From Amycolatopsis nivea (GTDB lineage Bacteria; Actinomycetota; Actinomycetes; Mycobacteriales; Pseudonocardiaceae): DNA of 64,000 nucleotides. The position numbers were made by a program, and so were the translations under genes. This document shows positions 56,986 through 64,000 of this stretch, one piece after another; positions within the stretch are counted from its first letter, which is position 1, and the number at the start of each line of letters is the position of its first letter. Under the pieces are notes generated by a model. The model was not told where the DNA came from. It searched no databases and worked only from the letters and a program-made list of their open reading frames with translations. The stretch spans positions 1 through 64,000 of the forward strand of contig NZ_SDLT01000005.1 in assembly GCF_004522235.1 (NCBI RefSeq). The letters run 5' to 3'.

Positions 56986-58035
56986 ATGGCCAACGTCGAT
57001 CCGAGCGTCTTCGCCGGCCTGGCACCGGAATTCCTGGCAGACCGGAAGCTGCTGGCAGACGTCGCCAACTGGGCGGACCTGTGCACCGCGCCACGGGGAG
57101 CGCCGGTTCAGCATCCGGAATCCGGAATCAACAACCACGTCCTGGACGATTCGCGGCAGTGGCCAGACCGTTCCAAGATCATGCAGGACAACCGGCCGGC
57201 CAACCTGCCGATGCCGGACACGACGATCAACCATTTCTTCTACCACGCCCGGGTGCTGTCACAGCCCCAGCTGGACAAATTCGAGGATCCGCACCGGCTG
57301 CTCGGCGATCTGCTGGTGAACCTCACCGTGAACCTGACCAACCAGCCGGGCGACGTGCACGATCCGCAGAGTCCGGCCCGGCAGGCGAGCGGCGGGCAGA
57401 TGGGCCTGCACGACGCGCTGGACCATCTCTTCGACAACTGGTCGGGGGCGGCAAAGGACAAGTGCCTTGACTACGCCGGGTCGATCTACGATTTCCTGCA
57501 GCACGAGCAGGTGATCGTCGCGGAGGCGGCCGATGCGCTGCTGGCGTACTGCAGCGTGCTCGTCGGAGCGCGGAAGAAGCTGGTCAACCTCATGCGCGGG
57601 TTCGTCTCGGCGATGCAGAAGCGGGAAGCAGAGGATGTTTCCGAGGACCAGGCCTTCCCGTGGGGGATCGTCGCGGCCGCGGTCGTCGCGGTGGCGAGCG
57701 GCGGCTTCGGGCTGGCCGCGCTGCCGGCGGCGGCCGCGACGGCGGAGATCGTCAACGCGGTCGCCCAGCCGGTTTTGGGGTTGGCCGGGAACGTCGCGGA
57801 CAAGATGCTGAGCAGCGGGGGCACCAACAGCGTGACCTCGGCCGATTACGAGGCCGCCGCCCGGCAGTACTTCCACGACGCCGACGCGATCATCGAGGAT
57901 GTCCGGAAGGGGATCACGCAGATCGCGCAGTCGTACGGAGACATGGAATCCCGATATCTCCCGCCGCCGGCTCCGCCGCTGACGAAAGCCGAGTTCGACG
58001 CGAATCACCGCGAATTGGAGCCGGAAGCGCGCTGA
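56986..58035 (+). CDS. Hypothetical protein with WXG100-like segment
   Basis: The 349-aa protein has an N-terminal unknown region and a helical middle part with DALDHLFDNWSGAAKDKCLDYAG, where NWSG looks like a WXG turn. A hydrophobic segment (WGIVAAAVVAVASGGFGLAALPAAAA, about 226-252) and a C-terminal helical part with YGDMESRYLPPPAPP follow. With the preceding small gene it may be a type VII substrate pair or LXG-like protein. No toxin domain is recognised. It ends flush with the convergent SARP gene. Confidence 0.65.
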   Translation: MANVDPSVFAGLAPEFLADRKLLADVANWADLCTAPRGAPVQHPESGINNHVLDDSRQWPDRSKIMQDNRPANLPMPDTTINHFFYHARVLSQPQLDKFEDPHRLLGDLLVNLTVNLTNQPGDVHDPQSPARQASGGQMGLHDALDHLFDNWSGAAKDKCLDYAGSIYDFLQHEQVIVAEAADALLAYCSVLVGARKKLVNLMRGFVSAMQKREAEDVSEDQAFPWGIVAAAVVAVASGGFGLAALPAAAATAEIVNAVAQPVLGLAGNVADKMLSSGGTNSVTSADYEAAARQYFHDADAIIEDVRKGITQIAQSYGDMESRYLPPPAPPLTKAEFDANHRELEPEAR

Positions 58036-60777
58036 TCACCGCGCCGCCGACCCGGCCCGCACGTCGGCCAGCTCCCGGAAATGGCGCCGGTAGTCGACTG
58101 CGATGGTCGGGTTGGCGGCGACCAGTCCGTCGAGTTCCCGTTGCAAGGCACGGGCTCGATCGTGCTGACCCAGCAGGTAGCAGGCGCGGGTCAGGTCGCA
58201 GAGCACGCCGCCTTCCAGCGCGGTCGAGCCGAGTTCCCTGGCGATCCGCAGGGCTGCCCCGAGGCTGTGTTCGGCCTCGGGGCACCGGCCCATCCCGAGC
58301 AGCGCACGGCCGTGTCCGTGCCGGGCTTCGCCGGTTTCCCAACCCGCCCCCACTTCCTCGCAGATCGCCAGCGCTTGTTCGGCGTGCGTCAGCGCTTCCG
58401 CCGGCCGGTCCAGGATGAGCAGGATGTCGCTGAGCACTCCGTTCGCGGCCGCGACGTTGATCGGATTGCCGGAGCGAGGCGCCAACTCCAGAGCGCGGTA
58501 GCCGGCATCGAGCGCTTCCTCGTTGCGGTCCAGCACGGTGTACGCCGAAGCGAGGTTGAACAAGCACATCATCTCGCCGTCCACTGAGGACAATGCGCGC
58601 CAGGCCGAAAGCGCCTGCTCGTATTCCGCGACGGCTCGGTCCGCTTCGCCCATGCCGAGCAGAGCCAGCCCCAGGCCGTTGCGCATCCACGCTTCGCCGA
58701 CGCGATCGTCCGAGCGCAGGGCTGCGGCGAGGCCGGTTCGATGCGTTCGGACGAACAGGGTGCACTCTCCGCACATCAGGAACACGTGCGCCATCGTCCG
58801 GGCGATCTGCCAGGACTGGCGGTCCAGCCCCGTTTCGTACGCCTGCTGGACGGCCCAGATCAGGTTGGTTTGCTGGGACAGCACCCAGTCGGCGGACGCG
58901 TCGGCGCTCGAAAACCGTTCGACCGCCGGGCCGTCCGCGCCTTCCGCTTCGGTGTAGGGCCGGGACGCGTCGAAGGCGTTGACCGCGGACGCGGCGTACC
59001 AGTCCACCAGGCGGGCGGTCGCGGTTTCGTCTTTCTCGGCGGTCAGGCTGACCGCGTAGTCGCGCAGGAGGTCGTGCAGATCCCAGCGGTCTGGGTGGCG
59101 TTGCTCGGCGAGGTGCGCGGCGGTGAGCTGGTGGAGGAGGCGGCGGGCTTCGTGGACGTCCACCGCGGCGAGCGCGGCGGCCGAGCGCGCCGATACGCCG
59201 CCGACCGGATGCAGCCCGAGCAGCCGGAACAGCCGGGCGACCGGTGCAGGGAGCGCAGCGTAGGAATAGGCGAAGAGAGCGGCGAGGTTGCTGTCGTCGC
59301 CGTCGTCGAGATCGAAACCGCGCAGGACGGCGTCTTCGTCGAATTCCGCGACGACTGCTTCGAGGGAGCGGCCGGCCTGCCGGTTGACCCGCTCGCCGAG
59401 GATCCGGATGGCCAGCGGCAGCCCGGCGCACAGTTCGAGCGCGCGCACCCACGCCGCGGATTCGGGCTGGATGTCCGCGAGCGAGGTTCTGAGCAGTTCG
59501 CCGCCGTCGCTCGGGGCGAAGCGCTGGACGGTGATCGGGCGCGCTCCGTGCCGGGTGATCAGGCCGCCGAGCCGGCGTCGGCTGGTGACCAGCGTCAGGC
59601 AGCTGGCACCGGGCAGCAACGGCTGTACCTGCGCGGTGTCCCACGCGTCGTCGAGCACGAGCAGATACCGGCGGTCGGCGGTGCGGGACCGCCACAGGGC
59701 GGCACGTTCCGCCGGGCCTGCCGGGACTTCCTCGCCGGAGACTCCGATCGCCCAGAGCAACCGGGCCAGCAGCGCGTCCGGGCTCGCCGGCCCGCCCGGC
59801 GAGAACCCGGCCAGTTCCAGGAAGAGCTGGCCGTCCGGGAAATCGGCGGCGACCTGGTGGGCGAAGCGGACCGCGAGCGCGGACTTGCCGACGCCCGCGG
59901 TGCCTTCGAGCAGCACCACGCCGGACGGCACCCCGTGCAGCTCGGCCAATTCGCTGGTACGCGCGGTGAACCCGGCGACGTCAGCGGGCAGCTGCCGAGG
60001 CACCGGCGACGGCGTGGCATGCGGCCGGTGGTCGAGCGCCGGGTCGGCGGTGATGATCGCCTGGCGCACCTCGCGCAGGCCGGGGCCGGGCCGCAGCCCC
60101 AGTTCCTCGTCGAGGACAGCGCGGATGCGGTCGAACGCTGCCAGCGCGTCCGCCTGGCGTCCGGCGCGGTACAAGGCGATCATCAGCTGCTCGTGCACGC
60201 GTTCGCGCAAGGGGTGTTCGGCGGCTGATTCAGTCAGGACCGGGATCAGCTGCCGGTGCTGGCCCAGTGCCAACATTGCGTCCGCGCGGGCTTCCCGCAC
60301 TGCTTGCGCTTCTTCGCGCAATGCGGGCACCACGTCCCGGCGCAGTACTTCGGATTCCACATTGGACAGTGGCTCGCCGGACCATTCGGCGAGCGCGGTT
60401 TCAAACGCGGCGACGGCCTCGGCGTGCGCACCGCGCTCGGCAGCTGCCCAGCCGCGAGCGGCAGCCGAACGAAACCGGGTCAGGTCGACGGCGTTCTCGG
60501 GAACGTCCAGGCGGTAGCCGCCCAGCCCGGTCCGCAGCACATCTGCGGTGCTGAGCATGCGGCGCAGGCGGGAGACGTAGGTATGGACGGACGCGCGGGC
60601 GTTGCGCGGCCCGTCGCCGTCCCAGAGCCAGCGCGTCAGCTGTGCGACGCCGACTTCCTGCCCGGGATGAGTCAGCAGCCCGGCAAGCACTACCAGCGGA
60701 CGCTCGCCCTCGGTGGGCAGCGTGATGCCGTCCTCGACCGCCCGCACCGGTCCCAGCACCTGAAACGTCAGTTCCAT
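58036..60777 (-). CDS. SARP-type regulator with NB-ARC ATPase and TPR domains
   Basis: The 913-aa AfsR-like protein has an N-terminal winged helix (MELTFQVLGPVRAVEDGITL; ASVHTYVSRLRRML) and a BTAD domain to about residue 250. The NB-ARC ATPase follows with P-loop LEGTAGVGKSALAVR (Lys298), Walker B YLLVLDDAWD and GLPLAIRILGERV. C-terminal TPR repeats include GMGEADRAVAEYEQALSAWR and DRPAEALTHAEQALAICEEV. ATG 60777 gives the standard SARP N-terminus. Such regulators activate secondary-metabolite or nearby genes; no biosynthetic cluster is visible here. Possible targets are the adjacent WXG-like or hydrolase genes. Confidence 0.9.
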   Translation of the reverse strand: MELTFQVLGPVRAVEDGITLPTEGERPLVVLAGLLTHPGQEVGVAQLTRWLWDGDGPRNARASVHTYVSRLRRMLSTADVLRTGLGGYRLDVPENAVDLTRFRSAAARGWAAAERGAHAEAVAAFETALAEWSGEPLSNVESEVLRRDVVPALREEAQAVREARADAMLALGQHRQLIPVLTESAAEHPLRERVHEQLMIALYRAGRQADALAAFDRIRAVLDEELGLRPGPGLREVRQAIITADPALDHRPHATPSPVPRQLPADVAGFTARTSELAELHGVPSGVVLLEGTAGVGKSALAVRFAHQVAADFPDGQLFLELAGFSPGGPASPDALLARLLWAIGVSGEEVPAGPAERAALWRSRTADRRYLLVLDDAWDTAQVQPLLPGASCLTLVTSRRRLGGLITRHGARPITVQRFAPSDGGELLRTSLADIQPESAAWVRALELCAGLPLAIRILGERVNRQAGRSLEAVVAEFDEDAVLRGFDLDDGDDSNLAALFAYSYAALPAPVARLFRLLGLHPVGGVSARSAAALAAVDVHEARRLLHQLTAAHLAEQRHPDRWDLHDLLRDYAVSLTAEKDETATARLVDWYAASAVNAFDASRPYTEAEGADGPAVERFSSADASADWVLSQQTNLIWAVQQAYETGLDRQSWQIARTMAHVFLMCGECTLFVRTHRTGLAAALRSDDRVGEAWMRNGLGLALLGMGEADRAVAEYEQALSAWRALSSVDGEMMCLFNLASAYTVLDRNEEALDAGYRALELAPRSGNPINVAAANGVLSDILLILDRPAEALTHAEQALAICEEVGAGWETGEARHGHGRALLGMGRCPEAEHSLGAALRIARELGSTALEGGVLCDLTRACYLLGQHDRARALQRELDGLVAANPTIAVDYRRHFRELADVRAGSAAR

Positions 60778-61480
60778 GCTCTGCAGTATCGCCGGGGAAC
60801 AGAGCGAAAACAGCCCCTTGGCGATACTCGCGGCAATCCGGATTTCCTTCGTGAACACCCGGCAAGACTGTTGGCCGTGGATGGCTGCAATTCGGACGTT
60901 GTCCCAGCTCAGAGCGAGATCTTTCGGGTTGTCCACAGCTGGGCGGGTCGGTGGGCAACTGTGCGGGTTCTGTGTCGCCAGACCGCTTCACCGTCGAGGT
61001 CGCCGGTAATGTCGGTCGCGGGAGCACTGGAAGACGATAAGCAGATCAGCGCGGTCGTCGGCGTCGAACGTCCGGCAGGGTGCGCCGAACATACCGAGGT
61101 TCGCGACAGCGGCCACGGCCGCCGGAGCGCGAAGCCGTCCGCTCCGGCGGCCGGCGGCAGCTCGATGGCGCGACGGTCATCGCGTGGGCGGCGTCCATCC
61201 GGTCGTGCGTGCGTGGTGACGATGGCGGAGGTCGCTTCGCCTGGATTCGGGTGGCTCCGAACACGGCCGAGCTGATGGCCAGGACGTGCTCGGCGTCGAA
61301 GAATCAAGTCGCGCGGCCATGATCGACGGCACAGCCGGGCGGTCGCGCTTTCCCGCACCTCGTCGAAGCTGGTGCGGAGCTGCTCGCCCGGTTCCGTGAA
61401 CAGGTGCGAGAGGCGATCGAGCACCTCGCTTCGCGACTGGCCGGCACTGGTGCGGCGCGCGGAAACCGAGCCGCCCGTCA
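60778..61480. other. Upstream region of the SARP gene, no intact gene seen
   Basis: Open frames on both strands here lack protein-like composition. The region holds a TTGTCCACA at 60929-60937 within a segment (60928-60966) that resembles 61801-61840. The SARP promoter should lie just right of 60777. Possible short protein-like stretches on the minus strand near 61350-61430 are not convincing. Confidence 0.4.
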
Positions 61481-61740
61481 GGCAGGCGGTCGCCGTGCTG
61501 TGCCTGGCTTTTCCGGAGCATCCGCCGGGGAAGCCGAAGTTCCGGCAAGCCGAACTGGACGCGGTCGAGGTGCCCGCGCTGGTGATCCAGGGGAGCGGGA
61601 CCCGTTCGGGAGGCCTTCGGCGGCTCCGCATCACGAGGTCGTCATGGTGGCGGAGGACCACACGCTGGCGAGCGATTTGGACGCGGTGGCGCGGGCTGCC
61701 GGAGGAGCGGCTGAGGCGGGTTGTCCGGCCGCATCTGTGA
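61481..61740 (+). pseudogene. Decayed partial duplicate of the alpha/beta hydrolase gene
   Basis: The sequence aligns with 56272-56535 of the intact hydrolase gene. AVAVLCLAFPEHPPGKP and QAELDAVEVPALVIQG are retained. A codon is then lost, and a one-base deletion in the G run after CAGGGG moves GERDPFGRPSAAPHHE into another frame. A later indel restores the final VVRPH and stop. The N-terminal half with the GxSxG elbow is missing. It is a remnant and not a functional gene. Confidence 0.82.
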
Positions 61741-61750
61741 CGACGCTGGC

Positions 61751-61831
61751 TGTGGATAGTTTGAGAGCTCGTTTCCGCTGTTCAGGGCTCTTTCTGTGGA
61801 GTTGTCCACAACCTGGCCAGCCTGTGGGCAA
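61751..61831. promoter_or_regulatory. Cluster of DnaA-box-like sequences
   Basis: TGTGGATAG (61751), TGTGGAGTT (61795), TTGTCCACA (61802) and TGTGGGCAA (61823) lie within 81 bp. TTGTCCACA is the actinobacterial DnaA-box form and the others are near matches on the opposite strand. A further TTGTCCACA lies at 60929. No replication gene is nearby, so this is not oriC; a titration or regulatory locus is possible, and chance is not excluded. Confidence 0.4.
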
Positions 61832-61885
61832 CTGGTGCGGAGACCGGTTCCGGGGCGCTTGTGCCGGGTAGGGTGGGCAGCGACG

Positions 61886-63301
61886 TCAGGTTGTGAGGTG
61901 CCAATCTTCGGCGATGCGCATGATCGCGGGCGCGTCCGGGCAGTGGGGCGACCAGCCCGGGGCGCCGTTCGTGACGTAGGCGACCCACGCCGCGTGGGTG
62001 CGCGCAGCCAGCGCGGGATCCGGTCGTGCTGTGCCGAGCAGTCCGGATGGTCCGTAGAGGCTGGGCAGCGCGGCGTGGTCGAACACGAACGGCAGTTCGG
62101 CGCAATGGCACGCACCCAGCGGGTGGTCCGGGCTGGGCGGGGGCCAGGCGAACTCGTAGACGTGGGTGGGGTTTCCGGCCCTGCTGTGCGCGTCCGCGAG
62201 GAGTCGGTTGCTCGCTTGGTACGCCTCGGTCATCAGGCGCGCGGCCAGGTCGCCGGGGGACGCGCCGGGGTGCCGTGCCCGGGCGCGGGCGATCGCTGCG
62301 GCGGGGTCTGGGAACCGGCGGGCCGCCGCGGCCTGGAGTCCGGTGTCGTCGAGGTTCGCGGTGTAGAGGTTCGCCTCGTTGGCGTTGGTGCCGATCAGGA
62401 GGCTGACCGGGGCCGTGTTCCCGGACGCGGGTTGGGTCGGCAGGGTCTCCTCGTCCAGGACTGGTTTGTACGGGCTGTTGCCCAGTGACGTATCGCGGAA
62501 TTCGGCGATCGCCGCCCCGGGCATCGCGGCGGGTGCGGCGACCAGTCGCTCGTCGGGAAGCTCGCTCAGCGCGGCTGCGGTGGGTGCCACGCCAAGCGCG
62601 TCGGCTGTGGCGCGCGTGATCAGGTCGGCTTTCTCGACCGGGAAAGCGCATTCGCCGCTGCCGCTCTGGCTGATCGCCCGGCGGAACAAGCCCGCAGCCC
62701 CGGGGGTGACGAGCAGGGCGGAGACCAGCATGGCCCCGGCAGACTGTCCGGCCACCGTGACGTTGCCCGGGTCGCCGCCGAACGTCGCGATGTTCTCGGC
62801 GACCCAGCGCAGTGCCGCGAGCGCGTCGAGCAGGCCGCGGTTGGCTGGGGCGTCCGGGAGCCGCAACCATCCGGCGACCCCCAGGCGGTACTGCACCGTG
62901 ACCAGGACGACGCCGTCCCGGGCGAAGGTGTCGCCGTCGTAGAGCTCGGTCTGCCCGGTGCCCGCGGTGAATCCGCCGCCGTGGAAGAAGACCAGCACCG
63001 GCAGGCCCGCGTTGGCCGGGTCGGGGGTGCTGACCGTGACCGATAGGTAGTCGGCACCGGGAATCCAGCCGGAACCCAGTACTGGCGTCAGGTCGACCCC
63101 GCCGAAATCACGCCGGGCGGCCGGTGCGGTCGGGCCTGGTCGGGTGGCATCGCGTACGCCGTCCCAACGTGGTGCGGGGGCGGGTGCCTGGAACCGCGCG
63201 GCACCGGACATCGGTGCGGCGTAAGGAATCGCGCGAAACGTGTGCACCCCGTTCCGCACGGTGCCGCGGACTCGTCCGGCGGCAACGGAAACCACGGTCA
63301 T
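61886..63301 (-). CDS. Type-B carboxylesterase
   Basis: The 471-aa esterase has the oxyanion loop VFFHGGGFTAGT and the nucleophile elbow GDPGNVTVAGQSAGAM. The Glu of the triad lies in GTNANEANLY, and a late His in the CHCAELPFVFDH region. It starts FRAIPYAAP after a short N-terminus without a signal peptide, so it is probably cytoplasmic. ATG 63301 overlaps the stop of the upstream hydrolase (ATGA), which decides against ATG 63316. Substrate not assignable. Confidence 0.9.
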   Translation of the reverse strand: MTVVSVAAGRVRGTVRNGVHTFRAIPYAAPMSGAARFQAPAPAPRWDGVRDATRPGPTAPAARRDFGGVDLTPVLGSGWIPGADYLSVTVSTPDPANAGLPVLVFFHGGGFTAGTGQTELYDGDTFARDGVVLVTVQYRLGVAGWLRLPDAPANRGLLDALAALRWVAENIATFGGDPGNVTVAGQSAGAMLVSALLVTPGAAGLFRRAISQSGSGECAFPVEKADLITRATADALGVAPTAAALSELPDERLVAAPAAMPGAAIAEFRDTSLGNSPYKPVLDEETLPTQPASGNTAPVSLLIGTNANEANLYTANLDDTGLQAAAARRFPDPAAAIARARARHPGASPGDLAARLMTEAYQASNRLLADAHSRAGNPTHVYEFAWPPPSPDHPLGACHCAELPFVFDHAALPSLYGPSGLLGTARPDPALAARTHAAWVAYVTNGAPGWSPHCPDAPAIMRIAEDWHLTT

Positions 63302-64000
63302 GCGTCGGACCCCCATCGATTAACCGCGAACTTCGCACCGTCCCGGACGATTTCCACGGCCGGCCCGGCTCCGACGTGCGCGGGGAAAACCAGGGCGCGG
63401 TCGTCGGCGGCCTGGCCGAGCAACCGGTGCCGGGTGGCCGCGGCGCGGGCCGGGTCCTCGCAGAAGCAGCTGCTGAGGCCGGGTTCGGCGAATTGCAGCG
63501 GGTGGTGCAGCAGGTCGCCGACGAACAGCGCCCGGTCGGTGCCCGAGCGCACGGTCAGCACGCACGATCCAGGCGTGTGCCCGGGCGCCGGTTCGAGCCG
63601 GAGGGCGCCGTCGATGTCGCAGCCGTCCTCCCACAACCGCGCCTGTCCACTGTGGACCACCGGGGCGACGCTGTCGGCGAAGACGTTTTCGTTCGCCCGC
63701 GCCAGTTTCGGCCGGTGCGGCCCGGACGGGTCCCAGAAGTCGTGATCGGCGCGCGGCAGCAAGTAGGTCGCGTTCGGGAACGTCGGACGCCATTCGCCGT
63801 TGTCGAGCCGGGTGTTCCAGCCGACGTGGTCGGCGTGCAGATGCGTGTTCACGACGAAGTCGACCTCTTCGGGCACGACGCCCGCCGCGGCCAGCCGGTC
63901 GAGGAACCCGGTGTGCAACTGGTGAAACGCCGGGGTGCCGGGCCGCTCCTTGCCGTCGCCGGCCCCGGTGTCGACCAGGATCGTGGCGCCCCCGCTGCGC
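63298..64000 (-). CDS. Metallo-beta-lactamase-fold hydrolase (5' end outside the window)
   Basis: The visible 233 codons include the strand ATILVDTGAGDGKERPG and then the zinc motif THLHADHVGW (HxHxDH). APGHTPGSCVL carries the third His, ALFVGDLLHHPLQF the bridging Asp and VFPAHVG the last His. The reading frame runs past 64000, so the start is missing. It is the upstream partner of the carboxylesterase and is translationally coupled to it. It may be a lactonase or similar esterase; the exact class is unknown. Confidence 0.88.
   Translation of the reverse strand, partial: RSGGATILVDTGAGDGKERPGTPAFHQLHTGFLDRLAAAGVVPEEVDFVVNTHLHADHVGWNTRLDNGEWRPTFPNATYLLPRADHDFWDPSGPHRPKLARANENVFADSVAPVVHSGQARLWEDGCDIDGALRLEPAPGHTPGSCVLTVRSGTDRALFVGDLLHHPLQFAEPGLSSCFCEDPARAAATRHRLLGQAADDRALVFPAHVGAGPAVEIVRDGAKFAVNRWGSDA

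Noticed and set aside
60909..61661. A 250-codon minus-strand open frame upstream of the SARP gene.
   Set aside because: It overlaps the recognisable hydrolase remnant on the plus strand and is Arg/Ser/Pro-rich without a fold-like pattern.

Overview
The window is GC-rich actinobacterial DNA with frequent GTG and occasional TTG starts. Mycothiol biosynthesis (mshB), WhiB2, the mtrA-mtrB-lpqB cassette and the whiB2 / manB / manA / ahcY / tmk / mtrAB / hpf / secA gene order point to the mycobacteria-related Actinobacteria. A Pseudonocardiaceae host such as Amycolatopsis is the best inference: there is a SARP regulator and no sign of mycolic-acid genes. The genus is inferred, not proven.

Layout. 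1-6.3 kb: a repeat-bearing left edge, then a dipeptide/oligopeptide ABC importer (dppA-B-C-D-F, minus strand) with hairpins after dppA and after the operon. 7-9.8 kb: mshB with a small membrane protein and an unknown protein, then a site-2-type membrane protease. 10-22 kb: whiB2, a very large membrane glycosyltransferase, an Rv3259-like protein, a DUF3499 protein, manB, a Trm112-like protein, an Rv3256c-like protein and manA (GDP-mannose supply for cell-wall mannosylation), then a CDF cation transporter and an APC amino-acid permease. 22-25.8 kb: a LAXTG sortase substrate and a large multi-spanning membrane protein around a dense repeat island. 25.8-37.3 kb: ahcY and tmk, separated by accessory genes. 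These are a PIN-domain toxin-antitoxin pair, an XRE/cupin regulator divergent from a YbaK-type editing protein, an HTH protein, a TetR/SDR divergent pair, and an IclR-controlled pair of FAD amine oxidases. 37.5-51 kb: mtrA-mtrB-lpqB, comF, a 34-bp tandem-repeat array, hpf, secA, an Rv3235-like protein, a HAD protein, a TrmH-type methyltransferase, a WS/DGAT acyltransferase and a small unknown. 51-58 kb: three paralogous lipoproteins, rsgA, an SRAP protein, an alpha/beta hydrolase and two WXG100-like genes. 58-64 kb: a SARP/NB-ARC/TPR regulator, a decayed copy of the alpha/beta hydrolase, a cluster of DnaA-box-like sequences, a type-B carboxylesterase, and a metallo-beta-lactamase-fold hydrolase cut by the right edge.

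The most unusual signal is a pair of ~166-bp elements (14051-14218 and 22905-23070). Each carries a perfect 24-bp hairpin with an identical 9-nt loop; the two stems differ at five base pairs, all compensated. Both sit between convergent genes in the same orientation. Around both, the plus strand becomes strongly G/T-rich: third codon positions of the plus gene run to G/T and those of the facing minus gene to A/C, strongest next to the hairpin and fading over roughly 1 kb. This looks like a locus-specific strand asymmetry linked to the element. Other repeats are long palindromes with a CAG loop at three loci, 42-bp and 30-bp tandem repeats in the 23-kb island, and the 34-bp array at 42.4 kb.

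Several regulatory circuits can be read directly from palindromes in divergent promoters (XRE/YbaK, TetR/SDR, antitoxin).
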